Origin: Limnephilus marmoratus | Taxonomy: Eukaryota > Arthropoda > Insecta > Trichoptera > Limnephilidae | Direction: 5' to 3' | NCBI GenBank assembly: GCA_917880885.1 | Contig: OU862930.1 | Location: forward strand, 33,052,040 to 33,116,039 | Length of the DNA: 64,000 bases | Shown: piece after piece, positions 11,135 through 22,460 of the stretch | Layout of the letters: each line of letters starts with the position of its first letter | Position numbering within the stretch: position 1 is the stretch's first letter | Program-made: the position numbers and the translations under genes | Notes under the pieces: generated by a model | The model's database searches: none | Told to the model about the DNA's origin: nothing | What the model saw: the letters and a program-made list of their open reading frames with translations, nothing else

Positions 11135-12343
11135 AATCATTGTGAGTTTCAGATGCCTGGTGTATTTGCTCCTGATGACCACTGACTTTTCTTTCTCATC
11201 TCTTTTATTACCATTGCTCCGATTTTTTTGGTTTTCTTTATCTTTATCTTCACTGCCTTTATGTTTCCTTAGATTTTAAACCCAAGCAGAGTTGAAAATA
11301 TTTTGTTTTTACTGCGATAAATTCCAGGTGGTTTAAAATCTTTATATACTTCATGTAGTTCTGCTTTTTCTCCCATTTCAGACTTCGATGTGCCGAATTG
11401 AGAGCGAAGGTCCTGATGACTCCTTCGCCCAAAACAAATTGATACATTTCTGTTATTACTGACCAAATTAAAAACATGGTATATAATATATTCTGCTACT
11501 TGTATCCAACTGTTATTCTTCACTAAGCATTTTGTTCTCTTATTTTTAGTTTTCCTTTTTTTTGCAATTTTTTTTTTTCTGTTTTAGCGATTCAGCAATA
11601 AGCTCCGACCCTTGTGGCTGAAACTGAACTGTAAATGTTCTGTAATGTCAACTTCCCCATTTTGGGGGTGAGTTAGACCTCGCTCCTGGATACATTGGCG
11701 TAAAAAAAATTTTTTCGGAATGGAATCCTCACAACTCATCTGCGCCTCCGCCAGCGACATGTGTGGGCCTGAGGTTTGGCTGGGCGAACTCAGCATCCTT
11801 CCGCCCTGCCTCCGGCAACTCGACGCTTCTATCCTTAGGGTCTTCGGGTACGTTCCCCTACTTCCCACTTACTATCGTCAAGGCACAACCGAGAAACCGG
11901 CTAAAGGGCGCGGATGTTGAGATTCATTCACGGCAGACCGATCACCATACACATTCTGGCTGGTACTGCCAGATGACGAGAGAGGTATCCCACCCGACAC
12001 AAGCGTTCTTCATATCACAATACTTGTTTTCATTATCTTTTCTTGCAGATGCTTGCAACATACGCAAGATGCCATTACCCTGCGAGCAGCCGCGTTTTAT
12101 GTTTTTCTCTTATCTTTTTTAAATTTGTTTATCCCTGACTTGCTTTATATTTTTTACATTTTAAATATTATGTAAGCACTTGCATACTGCTTCCTAACAC
12201 TGTATGCAGGGACACTGGAGGTCTAGATTCGTTCAAACTTAAATGTAGATTCGTTCTTTCAAAAAAATTAGAGTCCTTGCGAGAGCCTTGAAGGAGTAAC
12301 CATCTGTTACTTATACCAGGGCGGGTAAGTGGTGGATACCTCC
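10357..12343 (+). mobile_element. R1-like LINE, 5'-truncated, with 1.2-kb 3' UTR
   Basis: Begins abruptly in the C-terminal part of ORF2 and ends at about 12343. The inferred 3' end comes from a second, much shorter copy at 46759-46902, which shares the last 130 bases (GGCGGGTAwGTGGTGGATA..CCTCCA) and is flanked by a 14-base target duplication. The 14-bp TSD fits R1-clade elements. The 3' UTR (11135-12343) contains no recognised gene. Confidence 0.65.
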
Positions 12344-12720
12344 ACTGATCAAAATTGTCCTAACAAAATGTTCCTCTTTATAAAGGGGGGGACTTTACTT
12401 TATAAAATGTTCTCATATTATAAAGTAAAGTCCCCCGAGCCGTCTGTCTGTCTGTCTGTTCGCGATAAACTCGAAAACTACTGAACGGATTTTCATGCGG
12501 TTTTCACCAATAGAGAGAGTGTTTTGTGAGGAAGGTTTAGGTATGTAATTTGTCAAGGATTTGTGTAAATTGGTTGAAACATAACGATAATTGTTAGAAG
12601 TGTCGGAAAAAAGTCCAATCGCCTGGTAGCTTTCATTGGAAACGCTGCATAATCCTTTTGGGATATAACAAAACAATTAATGGTGGGATATTTCTCTTTT
12701 ATAGATCTACAAAAAAGTCC
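12344..12720. repeat. dispersed repeat with GTCT microsatellite
   Basis: Contains a short inverted pair (ACTTTACTTTATAAA near 12391, complement TTTATAAAGTAAAGT-like near 12418), a (GTCT)n tract at about 12443 and the box CGATAAACTCGAAAACTACTGAACGG. I recall boxes of this kind from common insect repeats of uncertain class. The open frame over it (12676-12413, minus) is not a gene. Confidence 0.5.
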
Positions 12721-12814
12721 GCGAAGGCATATATCTATCTTTTACGGATAGCTTACTATGCATATTATATCTTCTTTTATCTTATTATTATCAATTGCAT
12801 ATTAGATTACTCGG

Positions 12815-13050
12815 AACAAGAAAAATATTTTTGTTAACCGTGAGTCAGCATGTGCTTCGTCAGATTGCTCCTTTGAGAACATGAGTAGTAGCACTTCGAA
12901 CATAAAAAACCTTTCCCCCATTTTCTATAAAACTCCCCTTTGAGAAAATGAATAATTGCTCTCAAAACATGATAAAGGTTTTTCTCCACTGTGAGTCAGC
13001 GTGTGCCTCGTAAGTTTACTCTTTTCAAAACATGAATAACACAGGCCTGC
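12815..13050 (-). pseudogene. 3' tail of zinc-finger array L, decayed
   Basis: Minus-strand sequence reads as degraded finger modules (GCACACGCTGACTCACAGTGGAGAAAAACC and following). It matches base for base, with indels, the decayed tail of gene R at about 59490-59690. It is therefore the end of the ancestral array of gene L, separated from the main array by a 1.4-kb insertion (13051-14440). Confidence 0.8.
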
Positions 13051-13554
13051 GACTGTTTTTTTTTCTTTGCAATAAGAGGTAATTCCTATGTATTTTTGTT
13101 TGCTGAATTCGGGAAAATTATCAAAAAAATTCTTATACGTAAGGTTTTTCCGGAAAACTCAAAATGCTGTGGGATTGCCTATCTTAATGCGCAAAACGGA
13201 GTTTATTGCCGAAATATATATTTTTTTATTAAATCCAACTTATTATAAGATAATGTTATGTTTTATAGACTGAAACAAAACATTTAGTAACTCATGACGA
13301 TAAAATTAGTCAGCGTTGAATCACATATATCGGGATTTTCCATAGTAAGTATGATGAGAGAATGCCGAAATTCCCAAGTTGCCCACTACCTTCCATGCCC
13401 TTTTGTTTATTATTTCTGTTCCAACTTTCCTAAGGTGCGTTTCAAAAATGACTTCAAGAGGTTGTGTAAATTCTTCTGAGAGTTTTCGCTATATTTGTGG
13501 TGAATTTGTAGTGAAAAAACAACAATGAAATATTACTGATTGTGTTAAAAAAAG

Positions 13555-13990
13555 TGTATTTTGCGTATTTGGTGTTAAAGTGTACATTGACCAGGACAAA
13601 TCTTGGGCCCCGCATGGAGTTTGTTCAGGGTGTGTTGAAGGACTTAGAATGTGGTCAAAAAGTAAAGTTAATCTTTTCGTTTTGGTGTTCCCATGATCTC
13701 TGGAGAGAGCCTCGAAACCACAGCGATGACTCCTACTTTTGTTCGTGCTATGTGCAAGGGTATAGTACCAAAAAAAAAAAAAAAAAAATTTGTTACCCAA
13801 AATGGATTCGGCACTCCGCCCAGTCCCTCACGGACCTGGCATTCCTACACCACAAGCACCCCCAAAGCCTAGACGATTTGCCATCATCAGAAGAAACTTC
13901 TTGTGAGGATTTTCAAGTAGGCGACTCCAGTGGACCTCAACAATTTTAATATAACGTCCCACAAAAGAAAAAGCACAAAACGAGCTTCGA
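13555..13990 (+). pseudogene. remnant of a conserved arthropod WREPxNHxDD(S/C)YFC protein
   Basis: Over frameshifts the sequence reads LWREPRNHSDDSYFC, then a VQGYSTKKKK linker and, in another frame, SALRPVPHGP. From memory this order (WREP...DCYFC...YP.ipSA.rPVPH) marks a frequently multicopy arthropod protein family of unknown function. The reading frame is broken at the A-run at 13769-13788. Lack of introns and the broken frame suggest a retro- or transposon-borne pseudogene lying in the insertion that separates array L from its tail. Family name and identity were not verified. Confidence 0.5.
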
Positions 13991-14440
13991 AACTAAAAAA
14001 GCAGATTTTATATAGATTTATAATTGTTTATAATGTAAATAAAATATTTTATTACTTAAAATTAATTAAATTTGCATATTTTATGTTTTTTTTTCTTTTG
14101 AACATTCCCTACACAAGTAGTGTAAGGCGGGTTTTGCCTATATTTTAATTTTCACTTTGCGGTAAATCATTACGTGATGGGTCGAAATGGATGCCATACT
14201 CGAATTCAGCGTACCAAAATACATATAATTCACCCATTACCATTTAAAAAAATGTCAATTTACAGACCTGTGATGCTCCATAGAGAACTTCCAGACATCC
14301 CACACAAACGGAAAAGCTCAAAAAGATTTAGATATTATAAAGAATTATAAATCCTTATTGTATATACATATTATTTTTATCAAATTGTATTTAAAAATGT
14401 AAATAAACCACAAGTAATAGATTTTTTTTCATTTCAAAAT
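13991..14440. other. AT-rich stretch, nothing recognised
   Basis: No coding signal. 14140-14290 resembles 14470-14560 at the array edge (shared TTTTCA.TT.GCGG.AAATC and GTCAATTT.CAG..CTGTG boxes), so it may be a short diverged duplication. Confidence 0.35.
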
Positions 14441-14445
14441 GCATT

Positions 14446-15884
14446 TTAACTTATATGTACTTGAAAAACTTTCATTTTCATTTCGCGGAAAATCCCTACG
14501 TGCTGGAGAAAAACTGAGAGATCAAAAAGTGTCAATTTGCAGGACTGTGTAATTGCACTCGGAACAAAAAAAGGTTTTTCTCCACTGTGATTCAGCATGT
14601 GGACCATTAGACTGCACTTTTGATAACATGAATAATTGCACTCGGAACAGGAAAAAGTTTTTTCTCCACTGTGAGTTAGCTTGTGGCTCGTGAGTATGCT
14701 CTTTTGAGAAAATGAATAGTTGCACTCGGAACAGGAAAGAGGTTTTCCTCCACCGTGAGTCCGCATGTGGCTTGTCAGATCGCCCTTTAGAGTACATGAA
14801 TAGTTGCACTCAGAACAGGAAAAAGTTTTACCCTACTGTGAGTCAGCATGTGCCTTGTCTGATGGCGCTTTTGAGAACATGAATAGCTGCACTCGGAGCA
14901 GGAAAAAGGTTTTTCTCCACTGTGATTCAGACTGCCTTTTTGAGAACATGAATAATTGCACTCGGAACAGGAAAAAGGTTTTTCTCCACTGTGAGTCAGC
15001 ATGTGCCTTGTCAGATCGCCCTTTTTAGAACATGAATAGTTGCACTAGGAACAGGAAAAAGGTTTTTCTCCACTGTGAGTCATCATGTGCCTTGTCAGAT
15101 GGCGCTTTTGAGAACATGAATAGCTGCACTCGGAGCAGGAAAAATGTATTTCTCCACTGTGAGTCAGCTAGTGCCTTGTCAGATCGCGCTTTTGAGAACA
15201 TGAATAGCTGCACTCGGAGCAGGAAAAAGGTTTTTCTCCACTGTGATTCAGCATGTGGTTCATTAGACTGCTTTTTTGAGAACACGAATAATTGCACCCG
15301 GAACAGGAAAAAGGTTTTTCTCCACTGTGAGTCAGCTTGTGCCTTATCAGATCGCGCTTTTGAGAACATGAATAGCTGCACTCGGAGCAGGAAAAATGTT
15401 TTTCTCCACTGTGAGTCAGCTAGTGCCTTGTCAGATCGCGCTTTTGAGAACATGAATAGCTGCACTCGGAGCAGGAAAAAGGTTTTTCACAATTGTGATT
15501 CAGCATGTGGTTCATTAGACTGCTTTTTTGAGAACACGAATAATTGCACCCGGAACAGGAAAAAGGTTTTTCTCCACTGTGAGTCAGCATGTGCCTTGTC
15601 AGATGGCCCTTTTTAGTACATGAATAGTTGCACTCGGAACAGGAAAAAGGTTTTTCTCCACTGTGGATCAGCTTGTGGATCATCAAACTGCCTTTGTGAT
15701 TACATGAACAGTTGCACACGGAACAAAAAAAAGGTTTTCCTCCACTGTGATTCAGCATGTGGACCATTAGACTGCACTTTTGATAACATGAATAATTGCA
15801 CTCGGAACAGGAAAAAGGTTTTTCTCCACTGTGAGTCAGCATGTGCCTTGTCAGATGGCCCTTTTTAGAACATGAATAGTTGCA
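14446..15884 (-). pseudogene. decayed zinc fingers downstream of gene L stop
   Basis: Continuation of the finger array beyond the premature stop at 15885. The same 84-base unit goes on in frame from 15884 to about 15420 (second in-frame stop, TAG at 15420-15422), then on to about 14800 with a shortened finger (KGSLNHSGEK near 14930) and a frameshift, and further to 14446. About 15 more finger units are recognisable. They would only be translated by read-through or in an allele without the stop. Confidence 0.85.
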
Positions 15885-17692
15885 CTAGGAACAGGAAAAA
15901 GGTTTTTCTCCACTGTGAGTCATCATGTGCCTTGTCAGATGGCGCTTTCGAGAACATGAATAATTGCACCCGGAACAGGAAAAAGGTTTTTCTCCACTGT
16001 GAGTCAGCTTGTGCTTTGTCAGATCGCACTTTTGAGAACATGAATAGCTGCACTCGGAACAGGAAAAAGGTTTTTCTCCACTGTGAATCAGCATGTGCCT
16101 TGTCAGATCGCACTTTTGAGAACATGAATAGCTGCACTCGGAACAGGAAAAAGGTTTTTCTCCACTGTGAGTCAGCATGTGCCTTGTCAGATGGCCCTTT
16201 TTAGAACATGAATAGTTGCACTCGGAACAGGAAAAAGGTTTTTCTCCACTGTGAGTCCGCATGTGGCTTTTCAGATCGCCATTTCGAGAACATGAATAGT
16301 TGCACTCGGAACAGAAAAAAGGTTTTTCTCCACTGTGGATCAGCTTGTGGATCATCAAACTGCCCTTGTGATTACATGAATAGTTGCACTCGGAACAGGA
16401 AAAAGGTTTTTCTCCACTGTGAGTCAGCATGTGGCTTTTCAGATCGCCCTTTCGAGAACATGAATAGTTGCACTCGGAACAGAAAAAATGTTTTTCTCCA
16501 CTGTGGATCAGCTTGTGGATCATCAAACTGCCCTTGTGTTTACATGAATAGTTGCACTCGGAACAGGAAAAAGGTTTTTCACCACTGTGAGTCCGTATGT
16601 GGCTTTTCAGATCACCCTTTCGAGAACATGAATAGTTGCACTCGGAACAGAAAAAAGGTTTTTCTCCACTATGAATCAGCTTGTGCCTTGTCAGATCGCA
16701 CTTTTGAGAACATGAATAGCTGCACTCGGAGCAGGAAAAAGGTTTTTCTCCACTGTGATTCAGCATGTGGTTCGTTAGACTGCCTTTTTGAGAACATGAA
16801 AAATTGCACTCGGAACAGGAAAAAGGTTTTTCTCCACTGTGAGTCAGCATGTGCCTTGTCAGATGGCCCTTTGTAGAACATAAATAGTTGCACTCGGAAC
16901 AGGAAAAAGGTTTTTCTCCACTGTGAGTCCGCATGTGTCTTTTCAGATCGCCCTTTCGAGAACATGAATAGTTGCACTCGGAACAGGAAAAAGGTTTTTC
17001 TCCACTGTGAATCAGCATGTGCCTTGTCAGATTGCCCTTTTTAGAACATGAATAGTTGCACTCGAAACAGGAAAAAGGTTTTTCTCCACTGTGATTCAGC
17101 ATGTGGTTCATTAGACTGCCTTTTTGAGAACATGAAAAATTGCACTCGGAACAGGAAAAAGGTTTTTCTCCACTGTGAGTCAGCATGTGCCTTGTCAGAT
17201 GGCCCTTTGTAGAACATGAATAGTTGCACTCGGAACAGGAAAAAGGTTTTTCTCCACTGTGGATCAGCTTGTGGATCATCAAACTGCCCTTGTGATTACA
17301 TGAATAGTTGCACTCGGAACAGGAAAAAGGTTTTTCTCCACTGTGAGTCCGCTTGTGGCTTTTCAGATCGCCCTTTCGAGAACATGAATAGTTGCACTCG
17401 GAACAGGAAAAATGTTTTTCTCCACTGTGAATCAGCATGTGCCTTGTCAGATGGCTCTTTTTAGAACATGAATAGTTGCACTCGGAACAGGAAAAAGGTT
17501 TTTCTCCACTATGAGTCAGCTTATGTTTCTTTAAATCTGCCATAACAGAAAATGAATATTTGCAGTAAGAACAAGAAAAAGGTTTAACTCCAGTGTGATT
17601 GCGAAGGTGTCTTACAAAATTATTTTTATGTGAGCAGGAGTAGTTACATTGAGAACAAGAGAATCGTTTATCCACAGGATGCATCTTCAGAT
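15885..17692 (-). CDS. zinc-finger gene L, exon 3 (21 C2H2 fingers)
   Basis: The last exon starts at a 3' splice site (..TTTGTCGACAG, complement of 17693 upwards), continues the phase left by exon 2 and reads 601 codons to a TAG at 15885. It encodes 21 complete C2H2 fingers in 84-base units with [16 protein letters not shown] linkers. Each finger is C-x2-C-x12-H-x3-H, and nearly all have an extra cysteine at position 4 of the x12 loop. Fingers 1 and 2 are the most distinct (linkers HPVDKRF, TGVKPF). The rest are almost copies of one another and differ mainly at K-G/C-[SDHN]-L. The stop falls inside finger 22, where a GAG codon common to all units reads TAG. Likely a nuclear DNA-binding protein; target unknown. 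Partner exons are at 17807-17959 and 25700-25853. Confidence 0.85.
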
Positions 17693-17806
17693 CTGTCGAC
17701 AAATTTGAAAAAGAATATGGATAAAAAAGGCTCATTAAGACTTCTACCTCCGCCAAGTGGAAAAATGGATATATATGTTAAATCTTACTATGAAAATCGG
17801 TTTTAC

Positions 17807-17959
17807 CTGCTGCCTGGTTCGTTCTTTCAACGCGTTCTAGGCATTCTTTTTTAACATCCGACAAGTCTATGTCAATTTCCATACAGGGAAAACTCCTTTC
17901 ATCTTCCTCTCGGGATCCAAAATCCGCCTTGATGGCCACTCTTTTCACATTAGCGCTGC
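17807..17959 (-). CDS. zinc-finger gene L, exon 2 (acidic leader)
   Basis: 153-bp exon bounded by TTATTGCAG on the 5' side and GTAAAA on the 3' side (minus strand), both consensus splice sites. It is phase 1 at both ends, so it joins exon 1 and exon 3 without a break. It encodes an acidic, lysine-containing segment (VKRVAIKADFGSREEDER...DVKKECLERVE) with no folded domain recognised. IKAD and VKKE fit the SUMO acceptor consensus (hydrophobic-K-x-E/D). The homologous exon of gene R has exactly the same length. Confidence 0.85.
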
Positions 17960-18204
17960 CTGCAATAACAAAATGACAATACATTCATTGATCATTGATA
18001 CACAACTAAACTGTTTTTTTTTTTTTAATAATACTTTTAATTTGAAAGATTTCAGATATCATTCATTTATCATGTATAGCAGGGAATTTTGATAAGGTCA
18101 ATATAATAATAAAAACCCCATGTGTCCGCTTTAGGGGCCGATGCTTCATAAAGGATCATGCTCATGAAGAAGTCAATGGAAAGGTTTTTACTTTCATCAA
18201 TATG

Positions 18205-18438
18205 TGTGGAGGTCGAACAAAGGACACGGAATCGCAGTCGGCTGCCTATTCAATTGGTTCCCAAGCAGCCAATCCAATCCATTTTTAAGTCACAAGAACT
18301 TTCTCCGCGCGGCATTAAAAACCGGCCGCTCATTCTGTTTTAAACTCCCGGTCAAGACTCACTTGCAAATCGTGTTTGTTCGCCCTTCACATTATTATTT
18401 AACTATAAAATATTAAAATACAGCGGGTTCCCTCTACA
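18205..18438 (+). repeat. 5' LTR of the gypsy-type element
   Basis: Runs TGTGGAGG...CTCTACA. Relative to the 3' LTR it has an 18-base insertion (about 18315-18335) and a shorter or divergent 3' third, so the two LTRs have been separate for a long time or have rearranged. Confidence 0.7.
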
Positions 18439-19139
18439 ATTGGCGACCCATGTAAATAAATGAATTACGCGAAATAATATCTAATTTTCAATCGTGTTTA
18501 ACACGAATTTAAAACAAAGTGAACCTCAAACAAGTCTCTTGGCCGGTCAGTTTAATGCAGAATCCTGGGCAAATAAACTCTGTGAGTATCTTTTTATCAT
18601 TTATCACTGCTACAATAATTTATATTATCTTGAAATATCTTAAACATTCATATCGTAAATTACGATTTATTCTTGCTTGCCAAATATTGTTAAAATTTTG
18701 TTTGCAATAAATTATCGCCCGGTCATCAAAAATTTTAATTAATAATACCTAAACCAGTAACCCAGTAATACCTACATTGTTTTCAAATAACAAATGCATG
18801 TCAACCCATAATAAATACTTTTTTTGCAATGGATTAAGCTTGCCTAAATTCTCATTTCAGGAAATTCATCAGCGAGGAATCTTCACTCAAATACCTACGA
18901 ACGGCCAGCAGATCGCGGCTGGTAATTAGCAGCCTCATGGCAGCTGAGATATTATCACGGACCTTTGTCGTCGCACAACGGAATATATTTAAAAAAAATA
19001 TCCTTTTTAAACTGGTATTCCTGTATAAGGTACTGTATCTGACCCCAAAATATAGTGTCCTATTATAATTCGTATTACAGGTTTTTAAATTAGTATTTTA
19101 TTGTCGCAAAATATTTTCCACTGGTATTCAGTAATCTCA

Positions 19140-20250
19140 ATCCTCAGCAACAAGTCTACCGACGAAGCAAACTCCTCAAATTCCTCAAGCAAACCTCAAG
19201 ATGCTCCTGAACTACATCGTATTGGCGTCAAACTACCTCCCTGCTGGTCCGGGTCTCGCAGACAACGCAATTACACGCGCAATCTGGATGCAATGACTTC
19301 CGCAAAATATTCAAGCAATCCTTTCGATATTTCTGGAGGAACAACTCTCCATCTTGGCAGAAAAAGCTGACAAAATCCTCGAAGTTTACAACAAACCCGA
19401 AACATGCAGTGTCGACAGCTCTCATCAAGGATTTCTCAACACTTCTACCGAGAAACTCCTCACCATGCTCCAAAAACAAATTGCAGATCTCTCCTGCGAA
19501 ATCGAGCATCTCAAGTCGCAACACGGTCGAGGCACGCAATATCAGTCTCGCCGACAAACATTTTCTCGCCAGAAATCAGGCGACAATAATTATGTGCTAA
19601 CTACTCAACTAGACGGAACTCGTCTCAAGAAAATGGAATTACTAACCAATATTGTTTTTTCCACAATCAATTTGGAAAGAAAGCCTACAAACGTATAGCG
19701 CCGTGCACATTCAATTCGAATAATTTCGTAAAATCACCGCCCTAATTACGGTACTTCAAAAAATATTCAACTACTTTGGCAAAAGAATCACGATTTGGCA
19801 CCTGGACGCGCAGTTTGAAGAATGTCGCCGTTTCCACTCACAGAAGTACCACGCTACGACAACTAGTCTAGCTAACTCTGCCCCTGTTCAACTAGAATAG
19901 GCAGAGGGCCTTGCCTCTGTTCAACTAGAACAAGCAGCCCAACCGGTTTCGCGGCAGCAACTAGCCCCGCAAACCAATTCCACCACTGATAACTGCACAT
20001 CGCAGCAGTGCTGGACACAGCATAATTTTTCGGTTCTGCACGTAACAACGTATCGTCACTTGGAGACACCAGAAAAAACAAACCTTGCACCTACGCCTCG
20101 ACTACTTCTAGAGCAAACAACATTACACAGCTCCTGCGACAAAAACATGTCCAAAACCATTGTCCAAGTAACTGCCGACAGCAACCAGCAAGCAATCGCA
20201 TCGCCACGTAACTCAAGAAAGAAGAAAGAAAAAATGTCAACAAAACAACA
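19140..20250 (+). pseudogene. gypsy-type gag remnant
   Basis: Broken over three frames. Recognisable boxes in order: LPQNIQAILSIFLEEQLSIL (capsid C-terminal helices) near 19290-19350, LAEKADKILEVYN near 19360, and a CFFHNQFGKKAYKRIAPCTF box near 19640-19700 in place of a zinc knuckle. This order is typical of one group of arthropod gypsy gags. 19700-20250 is proline/glutamine-rich without a recognised protease. An in-frame TGA near 19290 and several shifts make it non-functional. Confidence 0.65.
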
Positions 20251-20529
20251 ATAATAATTCAACAAAAATTTCTTGTGCACTTCAAAAAAAAATTATAAAA
20301 CAAACAAAACATTTTAATAGTAATTCCATCCATAACTTTACTGAAATTTAAAATAAACATCATGCAATCACTTAGTTGAATTTTAAAATAACATCTTGCA
20401 TTCATTTTCAAATAGCCAAATTTATCGCATTTCTAACTGTTACCTATTTTTATTATTTATTCAACATTGCCTTTGTATTCGCTTATCGTATAATAATAAT
20501 ATCACATTATCAATTAACAATTAAAAAGT

Positions 20530-21015
20530 TTCTAAGGTATCTTTATATGAGAATGCATGGTGAATACCCGCGATTTATGCATCATCTAGATTTGCTATCT
20601 GAAACGCGCTTCGAAAGTCTCCCTTCTAGAAGGAATGAGACCCAGCTTTCAAAATTATAAACTATTACATTGACAGCCCATACCTCTTAGAATGCTATAA
20701 ATTAACTGCTAAAATACTGCCAGGGTCGCCACCATGACTTGCTCTATATCCCTCATGGCAGAACAGACGTTGTGGCCCAACATAGCATGACAAGAGGTAT
20801 GGTGCTGCTAAATGATATTTCTAGGTCTCTTGACATTTTCAACATTAGTCTTGAAGGTTTCAAGAATAATTTTAAGCAAGGACTCTAAAATATGTATTTT
20901 TGTAATTTTGTAATTTCTTTTCTCATGTATATATTATGTGTATTGTAATAGGATTAAATCAATCTGTAATGCACAAAAAAAATAATAAAATAAAAAATAA
21001 TAATAATAATAATTA
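20530..21015 (+). pseudogene. LINE C-terminal/3' fragment
   Basis: Frames read FLRYLYMRMHGEYPRFMHH, LPSRRNETQLSKLYKL-type sequence, then PHGRTDVVAQHSMTRGMV..LNDISRSLDIF, the usual end of Jockey/CR1-type ORF2 proteins, with a stop at about 20890. It is followed by about 90 bases of 3' UTR and an A/TAA-rich tail (20970-21015). Strongly 5'-truncated and frameshifted. Confidence 0.7.
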
Positions 21016-21029
21016 AAAATAAAAATGCA

Positions 21030-21385
21030 ATAATAATTAAAAATGCTATTCCAAATTCCTGTAATATTCAAAAAACTGTTTCTGAAAAAATTAGAAAATA
21101 CACAGATTTAGGAAATGAGATTAAAAGAATTTGGCATTCTCGGACTATAAAAATATTACCATTTGTTATTTCGGCCACTGGCATAATACCTAGGAATCTG
21201 ATTCAAAATTTAAGCATATTAGATTTGTCAAAGAATTTGTATATAAAAATGCAAAAAGCAGTAATTTTAAATACATGTAGGATTACAAAAGATTTTTTAA
21301 ATATTTATATTGAGGGATCAGTAGGATTTATAGGTTCAATTAGAAATGCCACAGAGCCGAACCCTCTGATATGAAAATATCTGGA
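21030..21385 (+). pseudogene. LINE C-terminal conserved domain (R4/Dong-like?)
   Basis: An open stretch reads KYTDLGNEIKRIWHSRTIKI, LPFVISATGIIPRNL and MQKAVILNTCRITKDFLNIY, then stops after EPNPLI. This combination is known to me from the extreme C-terminus of LINEs with a restriction-like endonuclease. The clade is a guess. The second half, with its 3' UTR, is repeated at 21609-21957. Confidence 0.5.
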
Positions 21386-21522
21386 GTCGGTGAATTATAT
21401 TCCCATTTGGTCTCTAGTAGGTTGACATGTTGTTCTTGTATTGTTTTGTATTTATAATACTTATATAGTGCAATTGCATAGCGTGGATTCACTAGATGAT
21501 CATTTGGGGAAGTGTATGAAAG

Positions 21523-21570
<48 letters not shown>

Positions 21571-21957
21571 GGGGAAAATTTAACCCGGACATTTAAATCT
21601 GGTGAATTAAAAATGCAAAAAGCAGTAATTTTAAATACATGTAGGATTACAAAAGACTTTTTAAATATTTATATTGAGGGATCAGTAGGATTTATAGGTT
21701 CAATTAGAAATGCCACAGAGCCGAACCCTCTGATATGAAAATATCTGGTGTCGGTGAATTATATTTCCATTTGGTCTCTAGTAGGTTGACATGTTGTTCT
21801 TGTATTGTTTTGTATTTATAATACTTATATAGTGCAATTGCATAGCGTGGATTCACTAGATGATCATTTGGGGAAGTGTATGAAAGGGTTTAGTTTTTCC
21901 TTCCTTTTTTTTTTTTTTTTGGGGGGGAAAATTTAACCCGGACATTTAAATCTGGTG
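21246..21957 (+). repeat. two tandem ~360-bp units ending in T/G tract
   Basis: Unit 1 begins AAAATGCAAAAAGCAGTAATTT at 21246, unit 2 at 21609. Both contain the end of the LINE open frame, its 3' UTR and a poly-T tract followed by GGGGGAAAATTTAACCCGGACATTTAAATCTGG. The poly-T run is about 45 bases in unit 1 (21524-21569) and about 16 in unit 2. Confidence 0.9.
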
Positions 21958-21961
21958 CGTT

Positions 21962-22460
21962 AAAATTAATTAATAGTTAATTGATAATATCACATTATCA
22001 ATTAACTAGCGTGCGACACAGGTACTCACTTATACATAAATATTATTTACTTAAATTCAACTTTTTTTTTAATAATATAATAATAATAATAATTAATAAT
22101 TAATTAATAGTTAATTGATAATATCACATTATCAATTAACTAGCGAGCGACACAGGTACTCACTTATACATAAATATTATTTACTTAAATTCAACTTTTT
22201 TTTTAATAATATAATAATAATAATAATTAATAATTAATTAATAGTTAATTGATAATATCACATTATCAATTAACTAGCGAGCGACACAGGTACTCACTTA
22301 TACATAAATATTATTTACTTAAATTCAACTTTTTTTTTAATAATATAATAATAATAATAATTAATAATTAATTAATAGTTAATTGATAATATCACATTAT
22401 CAATTAACTAGCGAGCGACACAGGTACTCACTTATACATAAATATCATTTACTTAAATTC
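21962..22460. repeat. 134-bp tandem repeat, four units, each with a perfect hairpin
   Basis: The same 134-base unit occurs four times, with the palindrome at 21976-22006, 22110-22140, 22244-22274 and 22378-22408. Each palindrome is a 13-base perfect inverted repeat (GTTAATTGATAAT) around the 5-base loop ATCAC. The rest of the unit is AT-rich with (AAT)n and T9 tracts. Units are nearly identical, so amplification is recent. A half-palindrome is present at 20497-20517. Confidence 0.92.

Noticed and set aside
11259..11523. Two overlapping minus-strand frames (72 and 84 codons) that look fairly protein-like
   Set aside because: Two frames compete, there is no recognisable domain, and they lie in the 3' UTR of the R1-like element.
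12413..12676. 87-codon minus-strand frame
   Set aside because: It lies in a dispersed repeat that includes a GTCT microsatellite.
15032..16876. Several long plus-strand open frames ([19 protein letters not shown]... type) opposite array L, and the same opposite array R
   Set aside because: They are the antisense of the 84-base finger unit, which happens to lack stops in this frame. They start and end with array irregularities and have no splice or family support.
14446..17756. Regular 84-base repeats that could suggest a CRISPR-like or satellite array
   Set aside because: Units encode C2H2 fingers in one frame, continue a spliced gene and have no unique spacers.
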